A stretch of 64,000 bases of DNA, taken from assembly GCF_951793255.1 (NCBI RefSeq), contig NZ_OX636706.1, positions 2,412,001 to 2,476,000 on the forward strand. The letters are read 5' to 3'. This document shows, piece after piece, positions 30,752 to 38,856 of the stretch. Below the pieces are notes generated by a model that saw only the letters and a list, made by a program, of their open reading frames with translations, searched no databases and was not told the origin of the DNA. Every line of letters starts with the position of its first letter. The first letter of the stretch is position 1. The DNA is from Desulfovibrio piger (lineage in GTDB: Bacteria > Desulfobacterota > Desulfovibrionia > Desulfovibrionales > Desulfovibrionaceae). The position numbers and the translations under genes are program-made.

Positions 30752-31297
30752 CTAGTCCCCGGCGGATTCGAAGACCAGCTCTTCCACATCAGGCAGGGCC
30801 CGATATTTTTCAGCATAGTCAAGGCCGTAGCCGACGATGAACCCTTCCTCGAGCTTGAAGCCCGCAAAATCGACGCGCACGTCCACTTCGCGGCGTTCGT
30901 TCTTGTCCACCAGCGCGGCCAGACGCAGGCTGCGGGCCCCGCGGGCCTCGAACTGGCGCATCAGGAACTGCATGGACAGGCCGCTGTCCACCACGTCCTC
31001 GACGATCAGCACATGCTTGCCGGTGATGTCGCAGGCCACGTCCTTGCTGAACACCACATGGCGGGAACTGGACGTCCCCTTGCCGTAGCTGGACAGACGG
31101 ACGAAATCCAGTTCGAGGTTCTCCGAGCGCATGGCCCGGACGAGGTCGGTGAAGAAGAACACAGCGCCCTTGAGGACGCATACGGCCACCAGGGGCTCAT
31201 CACCGTAAAAGGCATCGATCTCGGCGGCCATGGCACGCACGCGTTCGGCGATCTGGCCGGAGGTATAGACGATCTTGCGTTCCTTGATGGCGTTCAT
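30752..31297 (-). CDS. hpt: Hypoxanthine phosphoribosyltransferase
   Basis: A 181-residue purine salvage enzyme that joins hypoxanthine (or guanine) to PRPP. The PRPP-binding loop is VLIVEDVVDSGLSM (about residues 98-111), the first loop is VLKGAVFFFTDL, and the flexible active-site loop is FVRLSSYGKGTSSS. The C-terminal VGYGLDYAEKYRALPDVEEL is typical. ATG at 31297 has GGAG ten bases upstream; the frame extends further into the acetyltransferase gene without support. It starts one base after the end of the acetyltransferase gene. Confidence 0.93.
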   Translation of the reverse strand: MNAIKERKIVYTSGQIAERVRAMAAEIDAFYGDEPLVAVCVLKGAVFFFTDLVRAMRSENLELDFVRLSSYGKGTSSSRHVVFSKDVACDITGKHVLIVEDVVDSGLSMQFLMRQFEARGARSLRLAALVDKNERREVDVRVDFAGFKLEEGFIVGYGLDYAEKYRALPDVEELVFESAGD

Positions 31298-31298
31298 C

Positions 31299-31769
31299 TT
31301 AATCGAGCTCCAGGAACATGGCGGTTTCGTCGCAGTCGGGGTACTTGGCGCAATGCACGCAGTCGGCCCAGATCTTCTGGGGCAGGACGCCCTTGTCCAC
31401 CTCATGGAAACCGATGCGCTCAAAGAAAGCCGCCTGATACGTCAGGGAGAAGACTTTCTTGAGGTGCAGGATGCGACAGTCATCGACACAGGCCATCACG
31501 ATCTTGCGGCCCAGGCCCTGCTTGCGCAGATCTTCGCGCACGGCCAGGGAGCAGACTTCGGCCAGATCCTCCCAGACAGGCGCCAGGGCGCAACAGGCGG
31601 CCAGGCCGCCCCGGGGGTCGTCGATGACCAGGAAATTACGGACATGGCCGTACAGAAAGATCAGCGCACGGGGCAGCAGCAGGCCCTTGCGCGCATTTTC
31701 CATCAGCAGGGCATGGATATCCTTCACATCGTCCATGGTCGCACGGCGTACCGTGTAGGTGTCGCTCAT
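31299..31769 (-). CDS. GNAT acetyltransferase, probably an ArgA-like amino-acid N-acetyltransferase
   Basis: A 156-residue GNAT protein. The acetyl-CoA loop is VREDLRKQGLGRKIV near residue 78, preceded by LAEVCSLAV. The C-terminal part LPQKIWADCVHCAKYPDCDE contains three Cys and matches the tail seen in stand-alone short N-acetylglutamate synthases (first step of arginine synthesis). I therefore favour that role over a general acetyltransferase, from memory of the family. Its start overlaps the stop of the thioredoxin-like gene by one base. Confidence 0.75.
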   Translation of the reverse strand: MSDTYTVRRATMDDVKDIHALLMENARKGLLLPRALIFLYGHVRNFLVIDDPRGGLAACCALAPVWEDLAEVCSLAVREDLRKQGLGRKIVMACVDDCRILHLKKVFSLTYQAAFFERIGFHEVDKGVLPQKIWADCVHCAKYPDCDETAMFLELD

Positions 31770-32230
31770 TATTTTTGCTCTCCGAGAGAATCAAAGATTT
31801 CCGTCAGTTCTTTTTTCGAGACCATGCCCGACCCCATCAGAGCCAGACGTCCGTTCTTGCCGTAAAAAACATTGTGCGGGATGGTGCGCACGTTGAAGGC
31901 GCGGATCACGTCTTCACTGGCCCTGTACACAGGGTAGTCGACCTTCAGCCGCTTGAGGAAGGCCGGGAGCGTGCTCGCGTCCTCATCCACCGAAAGGCCC
32001 ACGATGACGACCTTGCCCTCGTACTTGGGCGCCAGGCTGACAAGATCCGGGATCTCCTCACGGCAGGGGGGGCACCAGGTGGCGAAGAAGTTGAGCATGA
32101 CGACCTTGCCCTTGTTCTGGGCCACTATGGAGGTCAGGTCCTTGAGCCCCACGGTCTTGTACTCCTGGGCCTGCGCCAGGCAGGGCAGGAACAGGGTCAG
32201 AAGCAGCAGGGGCAAAATAAATCGCTTCAT
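31769..32230 (-). CDS. TlpA-family thioredoxin-like protein, exported
   Basis: A 153-residue protein with a signal peptide (MKRFILPLLLLTLFLPCLAQAQ) and a thioredoxin fold. The active site is FFATWCPPCREE near residue 50, and the cis-Pro loop is VRTIPHNVF. It should act as a periplasmic thiol reductase, for instance in cytochrome c maturation or in keeping partners reduced. The ATG at 32230 is chosen because it begins the signal peptide; it lies four bases after the metH stop. The frame is open upstream into metH without support. Confidence 0.88.
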   Translation of the reverse strand: MKRFILPLLLLTLFLPCLAQAQEYKTVGLKDLTSIVAQNKGKVVMLNFFATWCPPCREEIPDLVSLAPKYEGKVVIVGLSVDEDASTLPAFLKRLKVDYPVYRASEDVIRAFNVRTIPHNVFYGKNGRLALMGSGMVSKKELTEIFDSLGEQK

Positions 32231-32234
32231 GGGA

Positions 32235-34637
32235 TTATCCTGTGACAAACTGTTTGGCGGCCCGCACTGCGCTGACCGCATCTTCGCAATAGGCATCCGC
32301 ACCGATGGCATCGGCAAAGGCCTGGGTCACGGCAGCGCCGCCCACCAGCACCTTGATGGGGAGATTGCGCTCCCGCACCAGACGGATGGTATCTTCCATC
32401 CGTACCATGGTCGTGGTCATCAGAGCCGACAGGCCGATGATACGCGCCTTATGTTCCAAAGCGCAAGCGACAATCTGCTCCGCCGGGACATCCTTGCCGG
32501 CGTCGATGACGTCGAATCCGTGGTTGCCCAGCAGCAGGCAGACGATGTTCTTGCCGATATCGTGGATGTCCCCTTCCACAGTGGCCATGACGATCACGGG
32601 ACGTTCCTCGGGGCCGCGGCTCTTCTCCAGCAGGGGCTTGAGGTGGGCAAAGGCCTTCTGCATGGTCTCCGCCGCGCGGATGAGCTGCGGCAGGAAGTAC
32701 TCCCGGCGCTCATAGCGCGTCCCCACTTCGGTGATGGCCGGGATCAGGAAGTCCTGCACCAGGGCGAAAGGCTCGGCACCGGCGGCCAGTTCCTTTTCCA
32801 GCAGGGGCAGCACGTTTTCCAGATCGCCGAAAAGGACGGCATCTCCCAGGGTCTCGGCAGCGGCGCCCGGACCCTTGCCGGCCCTGACCACACCGCCGCT
32901 GGCCTTCCAGCCGGCATAGGAGGCGATGAACGAACCGGCGTTGCTGTCGCTCCCCTGCAGCACGGCCACGGCATCGCAGGCCTCATGCAGACGGGGAGCG
33001 GAAGGATTGGCGATGCAGGAGGACAGACCGGCGCCCGCGCACATGGCCATGAAGGTGGCATTGAGCAGGTCGCGGGCAGGCAGGCCGAACGAAACGTTGG
33101 AAAGTCCCAGTGTGGTCGCCAGACCCTGGCTGCGGCACCAGCGGACCATCTCAAGGCATTGCAGGGCGCCTTCAGGCTTGGAGGACACCGACAGGGCCAG
33201 GATGTCCACCATCACCAGACGGCGGGGGATGCCCAGGGAGTCGGCCTGCTCCAGCAGCTTTTCCACGATGGCGATACGCTCGGAGGCCCGGACGGGCAGT
33301 TTCGTCCCCTGCAGGGGAAGCAGGATGAAGGGCGCGCCGAAATCGCGGCAGACAGGCCCCAGCAGCTCCATGCGCCCGGCTTCGCCGCTGATGGAATTGA
33401 CAAGGAAGGAACCCGGACAGTAGGGCAAGGCACGGGCGATGGCCTGCGCATTGGAAGAATCCAGCGACAGGGGCACGTCCACCCGGGAGACCAGACGCTG
33501 CACCAGATCGGGCAGGAGCACGGTCTCGTCCACCAGAGAGGCGCCCACGTTCACATCAAGGATGCGGGCCCCGGCCTGCAGCTGCTCATCGGCCAGGCGG
33601 AAGGCCTCATCGAACTGCCCGGCCTGCAGCTGGCGGGTCAGTTCCTTCTTGCCCGTGGGATTGATGCGCTCGCCGATGACGCTGAACGGCTGCCCTTCTC
33701 CCAGGCGCAGGAGCTGCGAACGGCTGGTCAGGCAGATGCCCGAAGGGCTGACCACCGGACGCTCGTCGCAGGTCACGCTTTCCAGGGCCTGACGCAGGGC
33801 CGCCAGATGCTGGGGCGTGGTGCCGCAGCAGCCGCCCAGCACCCGTGCCCCGCGGGCGGCGAAGGCCGCCGTTTTCTGGGCAAAGGCCTCCGGCCCCAGA
33901 GGGAAGACGGTCTCCGAGCCGCGCAGCTCCGGCAGACCGGCATTGGGTTCCGCGACGACGGGGCAGGAACAGACGGACAGCAGCTCTTCCACCACGGGCA
34001 GCATCTGATCCGGCCCCAGACTGCAGTTGGTGCCCAGGGCCGCCACGCCCATGTTCTGCATGGTCTCGGCAAAGATGGTGGGCGAAGAGCCCGTCAGGCT
34101 GACGCCCTGCTCGAAAGTCATGGAGACCATGACGGGCAGGTCGCAGACCTGACGCGCAGCCGTCACGGCGGCCCTGGCTTCGGCCAGGTCGAACTGGGTC
34201 TCGATGAAGATGAGGTCCGCCCCGCCGGCCACGAGGCCGCGGATCTGTTCCGAGAAGGCCTTGATGAGTTCCTCAGGCTCCATATCGCCCAGCGGACGGG
34301 CAAAATGACCGCTCGGGCCCACGTTGCCGGCTACGAAGACAGGACGCCCGGCTTGGGCGGCCGCGGCGCGCGCGGTCTCCACCATACGCTTGTTGAACGT
34401 AAAAACATCCAGGGAGGCCGGGAGTTTGCAGGGATTGCCGCCGAACGTGCACGAAGTGATGATGTCCACTCCTGCATCGAGATAGGCTTTGTGGATACCC
34501 TGAAGGATATCCGGTCGCTCCATGCAGAACTCTTCCGGGCTCACCCCGGCCGGCAGGCCGGAAGCCTGCAACATGGTCCCCATGGCGCCATCGAGCAACA
34601 ACGGGCGCCTTTCCGCAAGGCGCTGAACAAATTTCAT
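32235..34637 (-). CDS. metH: Cobalamin-dependent methionine synthase lacking the activation domain
   Basis: An 800-residue enzyme that moves a methyl group from methyltetrahydrofolate through cobalamin to homocysteine. Domain order: homocysteine S-methyltransferase (1 to about 290, opening LLLDGAMGTMLQ, zinc ligands in VLGGCCGTTP), pterin-binding (about 320-580, VIGERINPTGKK), cobalamin cap and Rossmann domain with the base-off motif EGDIHDIGKN and the end VLVGGAAVTQAFADAIGADAY. E. coli MetH has about 1227 residues because of an AdoMet-dependent reactivation domain; that is absent here, as in several strict anaerobes. A start ATG with weak AGGA upstream is chosen since it gives the usual N-terminus. 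Confidence 0.93.
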   Translation of the reverse strand: MKFVQRLAERRPLLLDGAMGTMLQASGLPAGVSPEEFCMERPDILQGIHKAYLDAGVDIITSCTFGGNPCKLPASLDVFTFNKRMVETARAAAAQAGRPVFVAGNVGPSGHFARPLGDMEPEELIKAFSEQIRGLVAGGADLIFIETQFDLAEARAAVTAARQVCDLPVMVSMTFEQGVSLTGSSPTIFAETMQNMGVAALGTNCSLGPDQMLPVVEELLSVCSCPVVAEPNAGLPELRGSETVFPLGPEAFAQKTAAFAARGARVLGGCCGTTPQHLAALRQALESVTCDERPVVSPSGICLTSRSQLLRLGEGQPFSVIGERINPTGKKELTRQLQAGQFDEAFRLADEQLQAGARILDVNVGASLVDETVLLPDLVQRLVSRVDVPLSLDSSNAQAIARALPYCPGSFLVNSISGEAGRMELLGPVCRDFGAPFILLPLQGTKLPVRASERIAIVEKLLEQADSLGIPRRLVMVDILALSVSSKPEGALQCLEMVRWCRSQGLATTLGLSNVSFGLPARDLLNATFMAMCAGAGLSSCIANPSAPRLHEACDAVAVLQGSDSNAGSFIASYAGWKASGGVVRAGKGPGAAAETLGDAVLFGDLENVLPLLEKELAAGAEPFALVQDFLIPAITEVGTRYERREYFLPQLIRAAETMQKAFAHLKPLLEKSRGPEERPVIVMATVEGDIHDIGKNIVCLLLGNHGFDVIDAGKDVPAEQIVACALEHKARIIGLSALMTTTMVRMEDTIRLVRERNLPIKVLVGGAAVTQAFADAIGADAYCEDAVSAVRAAKQFVTG

Positions 34638-34687
34638 TCCTGTACCCAGCCTTTGTAATAAAATGTGGCATCTGCCCGTCAAAGGGC

Positions 34688-34755
34688 CGGCTGCAAGGCA
34701 GCCGCAAGGCTTTTACTACTGAAAATCATTGAAAAGGACAAATCAAAACTATAGC
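34688..34755 (+). promoter_or_regulatory. Possible promoter region of rpoH
   Basis: In the 167 bases between divergent metH and rpoH, TTGAAA (34729-34734) and TATAGC (34750-34755) are spaced by 15, shorter than ideal. A small hairpin (CGGCTG/CAGCCG, 34689-34705) precedes them. No clear heat-shock-type site is seen. Confidence 0.3.
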
Positions 34756-34804
34756 ATGGGGCTACACCGACATCAGGGATGTCATCAGCCCCCTGAGGAA
34801 AATA

Positions 34805-35899
34805 ATGAAGAAAAACAACAAGAATGTCCCCGATCACCCTTCTTCCGCGCCTGTGGCGGACGTGGAAGTCCTGGATGCCGCAGACGAAGACAGCTCTCTG
34901 GACTCGCTGGAAGAACTCGATGAGGACAGCCTCGACCAGGGCGAGATTCTGGATGTGGGCGACGACGGCCCCATGCTGCTTACCGAAGGCAGCCATGACG
35001 AATCCAGCCTCCCTGCGCCGTCCATGCCCCGCCTGCCGTCCACCGGCGGCCGGGACAGTTTGCAGCTTTACCTGCGCGAGGTGAGCCGCTTCCCCATGCT
35101 CAAGCCCGAGGAAGAGCACGAGCTGGCCGTGCGGGTGCGCGATCACAACGACCCCGACGCCGCCTTCCGGCTGGTCTCGTCGCATCTGCGCCTTGTGGTA
35201 CGCATCGCCATGGACTTCCAGCGCCGCTGGATGCAGAACGTCCTCGACCTCGTCCAGGAAGGCAATGTGGGCCTCATGCGGGCCGTCAACAAGTTCGACC
35301 CCGACAAGGGCATCAAGTTCTCCTACTACGCCTCTTTCTGGATCAAGGCCTACATCCTCAAGTTCATCATGGATAACTGGCGCATGGTCAAGATCGGCAC
35401 CACCCAGGTGCAGCGAAAGCTGTTCTACAATCTCAACCGTGAACGGCAAAAGCTGATCGCCCAGGGCTTCGATCCCGACGCCGCCATGCTCTCCGAGCGT
35501 CTGGGCGTCAGTGAAGAACAGATCACGGAGATGGATCAGCGCCTTGCCGCCAACGACCTTTCCCTCAACGCCCAGGTGGGGGAAGATGCTGGCGGCGCCA
35601 CCCGCATGGACTTCCTTCCGGCCCTGGGACCGGGCATCGAGGACAGTCTGGGGGATTCCGAAGTGGCGGAGCTGCTGCGCGAAAAGCTCAAGACCATCCT
35701 GCCCAAGCTCAACGAGAAGGAACTCTATATCCTGCAGAACCGGCTGCTGACAGATGACCCCGTCACCTTGCGCGAGATCGGTGAACGATATAACGTGACC
35801 CGCGAACGCGTGCGCCAGCTGGAAGCCCGTCTTCTGGAGAAGATCCGCCAGCATCTGGCCCTGGACATCAAGGACTTTTCCGACGCCTGGATTCAATAA
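34805..35899 (+). CDS. rpoH: RNA polymerase sigma factor RpoH (sigma-32 type)
   Basis: A 364-residue sigma-70-family factor. After an acidic N-terminal extension of about 75 residues (Asp/Glu/Ser rich) come region 1.2 (DSLQLYLREVSRFPML), region 2 with DLVQEGNVGLMRAVNKFD and FSYYASFWIKAYI, the RpoH box QRKLFYNLNRERQKL, region 3, and region 4 ending in TLREIGERYNVTRERVRQLEARLLEKIR. The RpoH box, found only in heat-shock sigma factors, and the spacing support sigma-32 rather than RpoD or RpoS. E. coli RpoH is 284 residues. A good ribosome binding site (GAGG) lies upstream. It heads a plus-strand run of genes. Confidence 0.88.
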   Translation: MKKNNKNVPDHPSSAPVADVEVLDAADEDSSLDSLEELDEDSLDQGEILDVGDDGPMLLTEGSHDESSLPAPSMPRLPSTGGRDSLQLYLREVSRFPMLKPEEEHELAVRVRDHNDPDAAFRLVSSHLRLVVRIAMDFQRRWMQNVLDLVQEGNVGLMRAVNKFDPDKGIKFSYYASFWIKAYILKFIMDNWRMVKIGTTQVQRKLFYNLNRERQKLIAQGFDPDAAMLSERLGVSEEQITEMDQRLAANDLSLNAQVGEDAGGATRMDFLPALGPGIEDSLGDSEVAELLREKLKTILPKLNEKELYILQNRLLTDDPVTLREIGERYNVTRERVRQLEARLLEKIRQHLALDIKDFSDAWIQ

Positions 35900-35902
35900 T
35901 CT

Positions 35903-37633
35903 ATGAGAAACAAGACCATCCTCCTGCTCTGCTCTGCCCTGCTGAGCGGTTCGCTGTCCCTTTCCCTGCTGGGATGCGGCGGCTGTGCCTCCACCCAGCC
36001 CCGGAGCGGGGCCGCTTCCCCCTTTTTCCAGGGCATCGAGATCCTGCCCGAGGAAAAAGAGCTTTCGCCGGCCGCCAAGGATACCTACGCCTATCTCCTT
36101 TATATGCAGGCCCTTGCCGACGAGGATGAAGAACTGCTCCTGCAGGCGGCCCAGCAGATGACCGGCGGCACCCTGCCTGCCAAGGCCTGGCTGGAAGGCG
36201 CCCTGTGGCTGGACAGCCGCCGTTCGGAAAAGGTGCTGCCCCTGCTGGAGCTGGGCCTGCAGGTCTGGCCCGACGATCTGCCCCTCAATCTGTTCAGCGC
36301 CGAGGCCTTGGCGGCCCACGGCAAGACGGAACAGGGCCTGGAGCAGATCCGGGCCTTCGTGGCGCGGCATCCCGACTCCCTGGATGCCCGCATGGAGCTG
36401 ATCCTGCTGCTGGTCAAGGCCAAAAGATTCGATGAGGCGGAAAAGCACATCGGCAGTATCGCTGCCGGTGAACGGACGCCCATGGTGGATTATTACCATG
36501 CCCGGGCCCTGATCGGAATGCAGCGCCGTGCGGAAGCCATCCCGCTGCTCCAGAAGGCCATCCAGGCCATGCCGGACTTTGTCGAGGCCCTGGTGGAACT
36601 GGCCTATGCCTACGAACAGCAAAAGCAGTGGAACGAGGCCCGCACCATCTACGAAAAGCTGCTCAAGCTCCAGGTCTCCGAGCAGGATGTATGCCTGCGC
36701 CTCGTCCACCTTTCGCTGCGTCTCAACCAGCCGGAAAAGGCCCTGAAATATTTCCGCAAGGGCCCGGATGCCGCGGCGTTCAAGCTCACCGCCATCAGCA
36801 TGTTCCTGGAAAGCCGCCATTATTTGCAGGCAGAGCGGCTGCTCAAGGAGATGCTGGACGAGCCGGGCGTACCGCCTGACGTTTTCCTGATGCTGGCCGG
36901 CATCGCCCGCGACCAGCGCCGTGACACGGAGCTGGCCCTGAGCTGGCTGGCCCGGATCCCGGCCAGCAGTCCCACGGCCGTGCAGGCGGAAGGGCTGAAA
37001 GCCCAGATCCTGGCCGATGCGGGCAAGGAACAGGAGGCGCTGGCCTCCGTGCGCAATCTGCAGCAGCGCCATGCCCGCAACGAGACCCTGCTGTTGCTGG
37101 AGGTCCGTCTGCTGGCCCGTCTCAAGGCCATGGACGAGGCCCTGGCCAGGGCCCGTCAGGCCGTGGAGATCGTCCCGGAAAGCTCGGAACTGGCCTTTAC
37201 CCTCGGCAGCCTTCTGGACAGCCTCGGCAAGCGCGATGAAGCCATGAAGGTCATGCAGGGCATCATCGCCAGCCATCCGGAGCACTATCAGGCCCTGAAC
37301 TATGTGGGCTACAGCCTGGCCGTACAGGGGAAGGATCTGGAACACGCCCTGGAGCTGCTGCAGCGGGCCGACCGTCTGGCCCCTGACCAGTTCTTCATCG
37401 TGGATTCCCTGGCCTGGGCCCTGTTCCGCCTGGGCCGTACGGAAGAGGCCCTGCAGAACATCCGGCGTGCGGTGGCTCTCGTCCCCTCGCCTGAAGCCGA
37501 GATACTGGAACATTACGGCGATATCGCCGCCGCCGCGGGCCAGAAAGAGGAAGCCCGCAAGGCCTACGAACAGGCCCTGAAACTCAAACCCGCCAATGCG
37601 GAATCCCTGCGCCAGCGTCTGGGGGACCTATGA
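35903..37633 (+). CDS. TPR lipoprotein
   Basis: A 576-residue lipoprotein with a signal peptide (about 1-24, ending in the lipobox LLGC) and about 12-14 TPR-like helix pairs, for example near residues 170-205, 240-290 and 430-560 (AWALFRLGRTEEALQNIRRA, YEQALKLKP). Such proteins act as protein scaffolds in the envelope. It is placed between rpoH and a LolB-like gene; a TPR protein next to lolB is also found in pseudomonads, which suggests a link to lipoprotein or outer-membrane assembly. No ribosome binding site is seen before ATG 35903, only four bases after the rpoH stop, so it may depend on coupling. Confidence 0.85.
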   Translation: MRNKTILLLCSALLSGSLSLSLLGCGGCASTQPRSGAASPFFQGIEILPEEKELSPAAKDTYAYLLYMQALADEDEELLLQAAQQMTGGTLPAKAWLEGALWLDSRRSEKVLPLLELGLQVWPDDLPLNLFSAEALAAHGKTEQGLEQIRAFVARHPDSLDARMELILLLVKAKRFDEAEKHIGSIAAGERTPMVDYYHARALIGMQRRAEAIPLLQKAIQAMPDFVEALVELAYAYEQQKQWNEARTIYEKLLKLQVSEQDVCLRLVHLSLRLNQPEKALKYFRKGPDAAAFKLTAISMFLESRHYLQAERLLKEMLDEPGVPPDVFLMLAGIARDQRRDTELALSWLARIPASSPTAVQAEGLKAQILADAGKEQEALASVRNLQQRHARNETLLLLEVRLLARLKAMDEALARARQAVEIVPESSELAFTLGSLLDSLGKRDEAMKVMQGIIASHPEHYQALNYVGYSLAVQGKDLEHALELLQRADRLAPDQFFIVDSLAWALFRLGRTEEALQNIRRAVALVPSPEAEILEHYGDIAAAAGQKEEARKAYEQALKLKPANAESLRQRLGDL

Positions 37634-38397
37634 AAAAGATCCTTTGTCTCATCGTCCTGATGTTCATGGCTTCGGCCTGTGCCCGCCAGCCTTCCACCGT
37701 GCCGCCTGCCGACAGCGCCGACCGCTGGCAGGCCTTCGTGGCCCGCAGCGGAGCCGTCAAGGAAGCCCCTTATCTTTTGAACGCCAGTCTGCGTTTTGGT
37801 ACGGAGGGCGATACCCGGCGTGTCACGGCCCTGCTCTGGGGCAATGACAGCCGGAGCCTGCGCATGGACGTCATGGCCGGTATCGGGGCCGTGGTGGCCA
37901 AGATCTGGGAATCCGGCGATGAGTTCCTCGTGTACAGTCCCACGGAAAACCGGGCCTTTTTCCATCAGGGCAGCAACAAGCCCCTGCTGCGCGTCGGCGT
38001 ACCGGTGCCTTTTGCCCTGGATGAGCTGGCGGCCCTGCTCAACGGCCGTCTCGTGACGGTCTTCGGTGACCGTTACTCCGACAGCCAGGCCCTTGCCAAC
38101 GGCCATGTCGGTTTTACCCTTTCTTCTGCCGTGGGCGGCCTTCTGGAGATCGACGCCCAGGGCCAGGCTGTGGCCTGGCAGGAAAACGGCAGTCGCGGCT
38201 GGAGCATGGCCATCGCGTATGACGAGGCCGGTCTGCCCCGTCGCGTGAGCCTGCGCCACCCCGACGGCCAGACGGCCGTGCTGCTGGTCAAGGAACGTCA
38301 GGCCCCGGCTCCTTTCAATAACGAACAGCTGAGTCTGCTTCTGCCGGACAGCACCCCGGTGCTGCCCCTGGAACGCTACACGGCTCCCCAGCAATAA
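37630..38397 (+). CDS. LolB-like outer-membrane lipoprotein
   Basis: A 255-residue lipoprotein with signal peptide and lipobox (ASAC at about residue 17). The mature part reads as a beta-rich fold (LNASLRFGTEGDTRRVTALLWG, LRMDVMAGIGAVVAKIW, EFLVYSPTENRAFFHQG) that fits the LolA/LolB half-barrel in pattern, though sequence identity to LolB is low. Gene order strengthens this: TPR gene, this gene, ispE, tRNA-Gln, prs, rplY and pth is close to the lolB–ispE–prs–rplY–pth order in gammaproteobacteria. LolB receives lipoproteins from LolA and inserts them in the outer membrane. Its ATG overlaps the previous stop. Confidence 0.6.
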   Translation: MKKILCLIVLMFMASACARQPSTVPPADSADRWQAFVARSGAVKEAPYLLNASLRFGTEGDTRRVTALLWGNDSRSLRMDVMAGIGAVVAKIWESGDEFLVYSPTENRAFFHQGSNKPLLRVGVPVPFALDELAALLNGRLVTVFGDRYSDSQALANGHVGFTLSSAVGGLLEIDAQGQAVAWQENGSRGWSMAIAYDEAGLPRRVSLRHPDGQTAVLLVKERQAPAPFNNEQLSLLLPDSTPVLPLERYTAPQQ

Positions 38398-38412
38398 CCC
38401 TAAGGAGAGATC

Positions 38413-38841
38413 ATGAAATCCATCCACATGGCCTGTGACCACGCCGGTATCGAACTCAAGGAAACCCTGCGCGCCCATCTGGAAAAGATGGGCTATACGG
38501 TCACCGACCACGGCACCTACAGCAAGGAAAGCTGCGATTACCCCGTGTTCGCCCACGCCCTGTGCAATGCTGTCGAAGCCGAAGATGTGCCCGGCATCCT
38601 GATCTGCGGTACGGGGATCGGCATGTCCATAGCGGCCAACCGTCACAAGGGCATCCGCGCGGCGCTGTGCACCACGGAACTGCATGCCCGCTTCACCCGC
38701 CTGCACAACAATGCCAACGTGCTGTGCCTGGGGGCCCGGGTCACGGGCGTGGAGCTGGCGCTTGCCATCGTCGATACCTTCCTGTCCACCGAATTCGAAG
38801 GCGGCCGCCATCAGCGCCGCATCGACCTCCTCAACGCCTAG
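38413..38841 (+). CDS. rpiB: Ribose-5-phosphate isomerase B
   Basis: A 142-residue enzyme of the LacAB_rpiB family that interconverts ribose 5-phosphate and ribulose 5-phosphate in the pentose phosphate pathway. It opens IHMACDHAGIELKETL, with DYP near residue 45, the catalytic Cys loop LICGTGIGMSIAANR near residue 64, and NNANVLCLGARV near residue 99. An excellent ribosome binding site (AAGGAGAG, ATG after six bases) marks the start. It is 15 bases after the previous gene and 15 bases before cysS. Its product, through prs further along, feeds PRPP. Confidence 0.95.
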   Translation: MKSIHMACDHAGIELKETLRAHLEKMGYTVTDHGTYSKESCDYPVFAHALCNAVEAEDVPGILICGTGIGMSIAANRHKGIRAALCTTELHARFTRLHNNANVLCLGARVTGVELALAIVDTFLSTEFEGGRHQRRIDLLNA

Positions 38842-38856
38842 TCTGTGGGACCTGTC

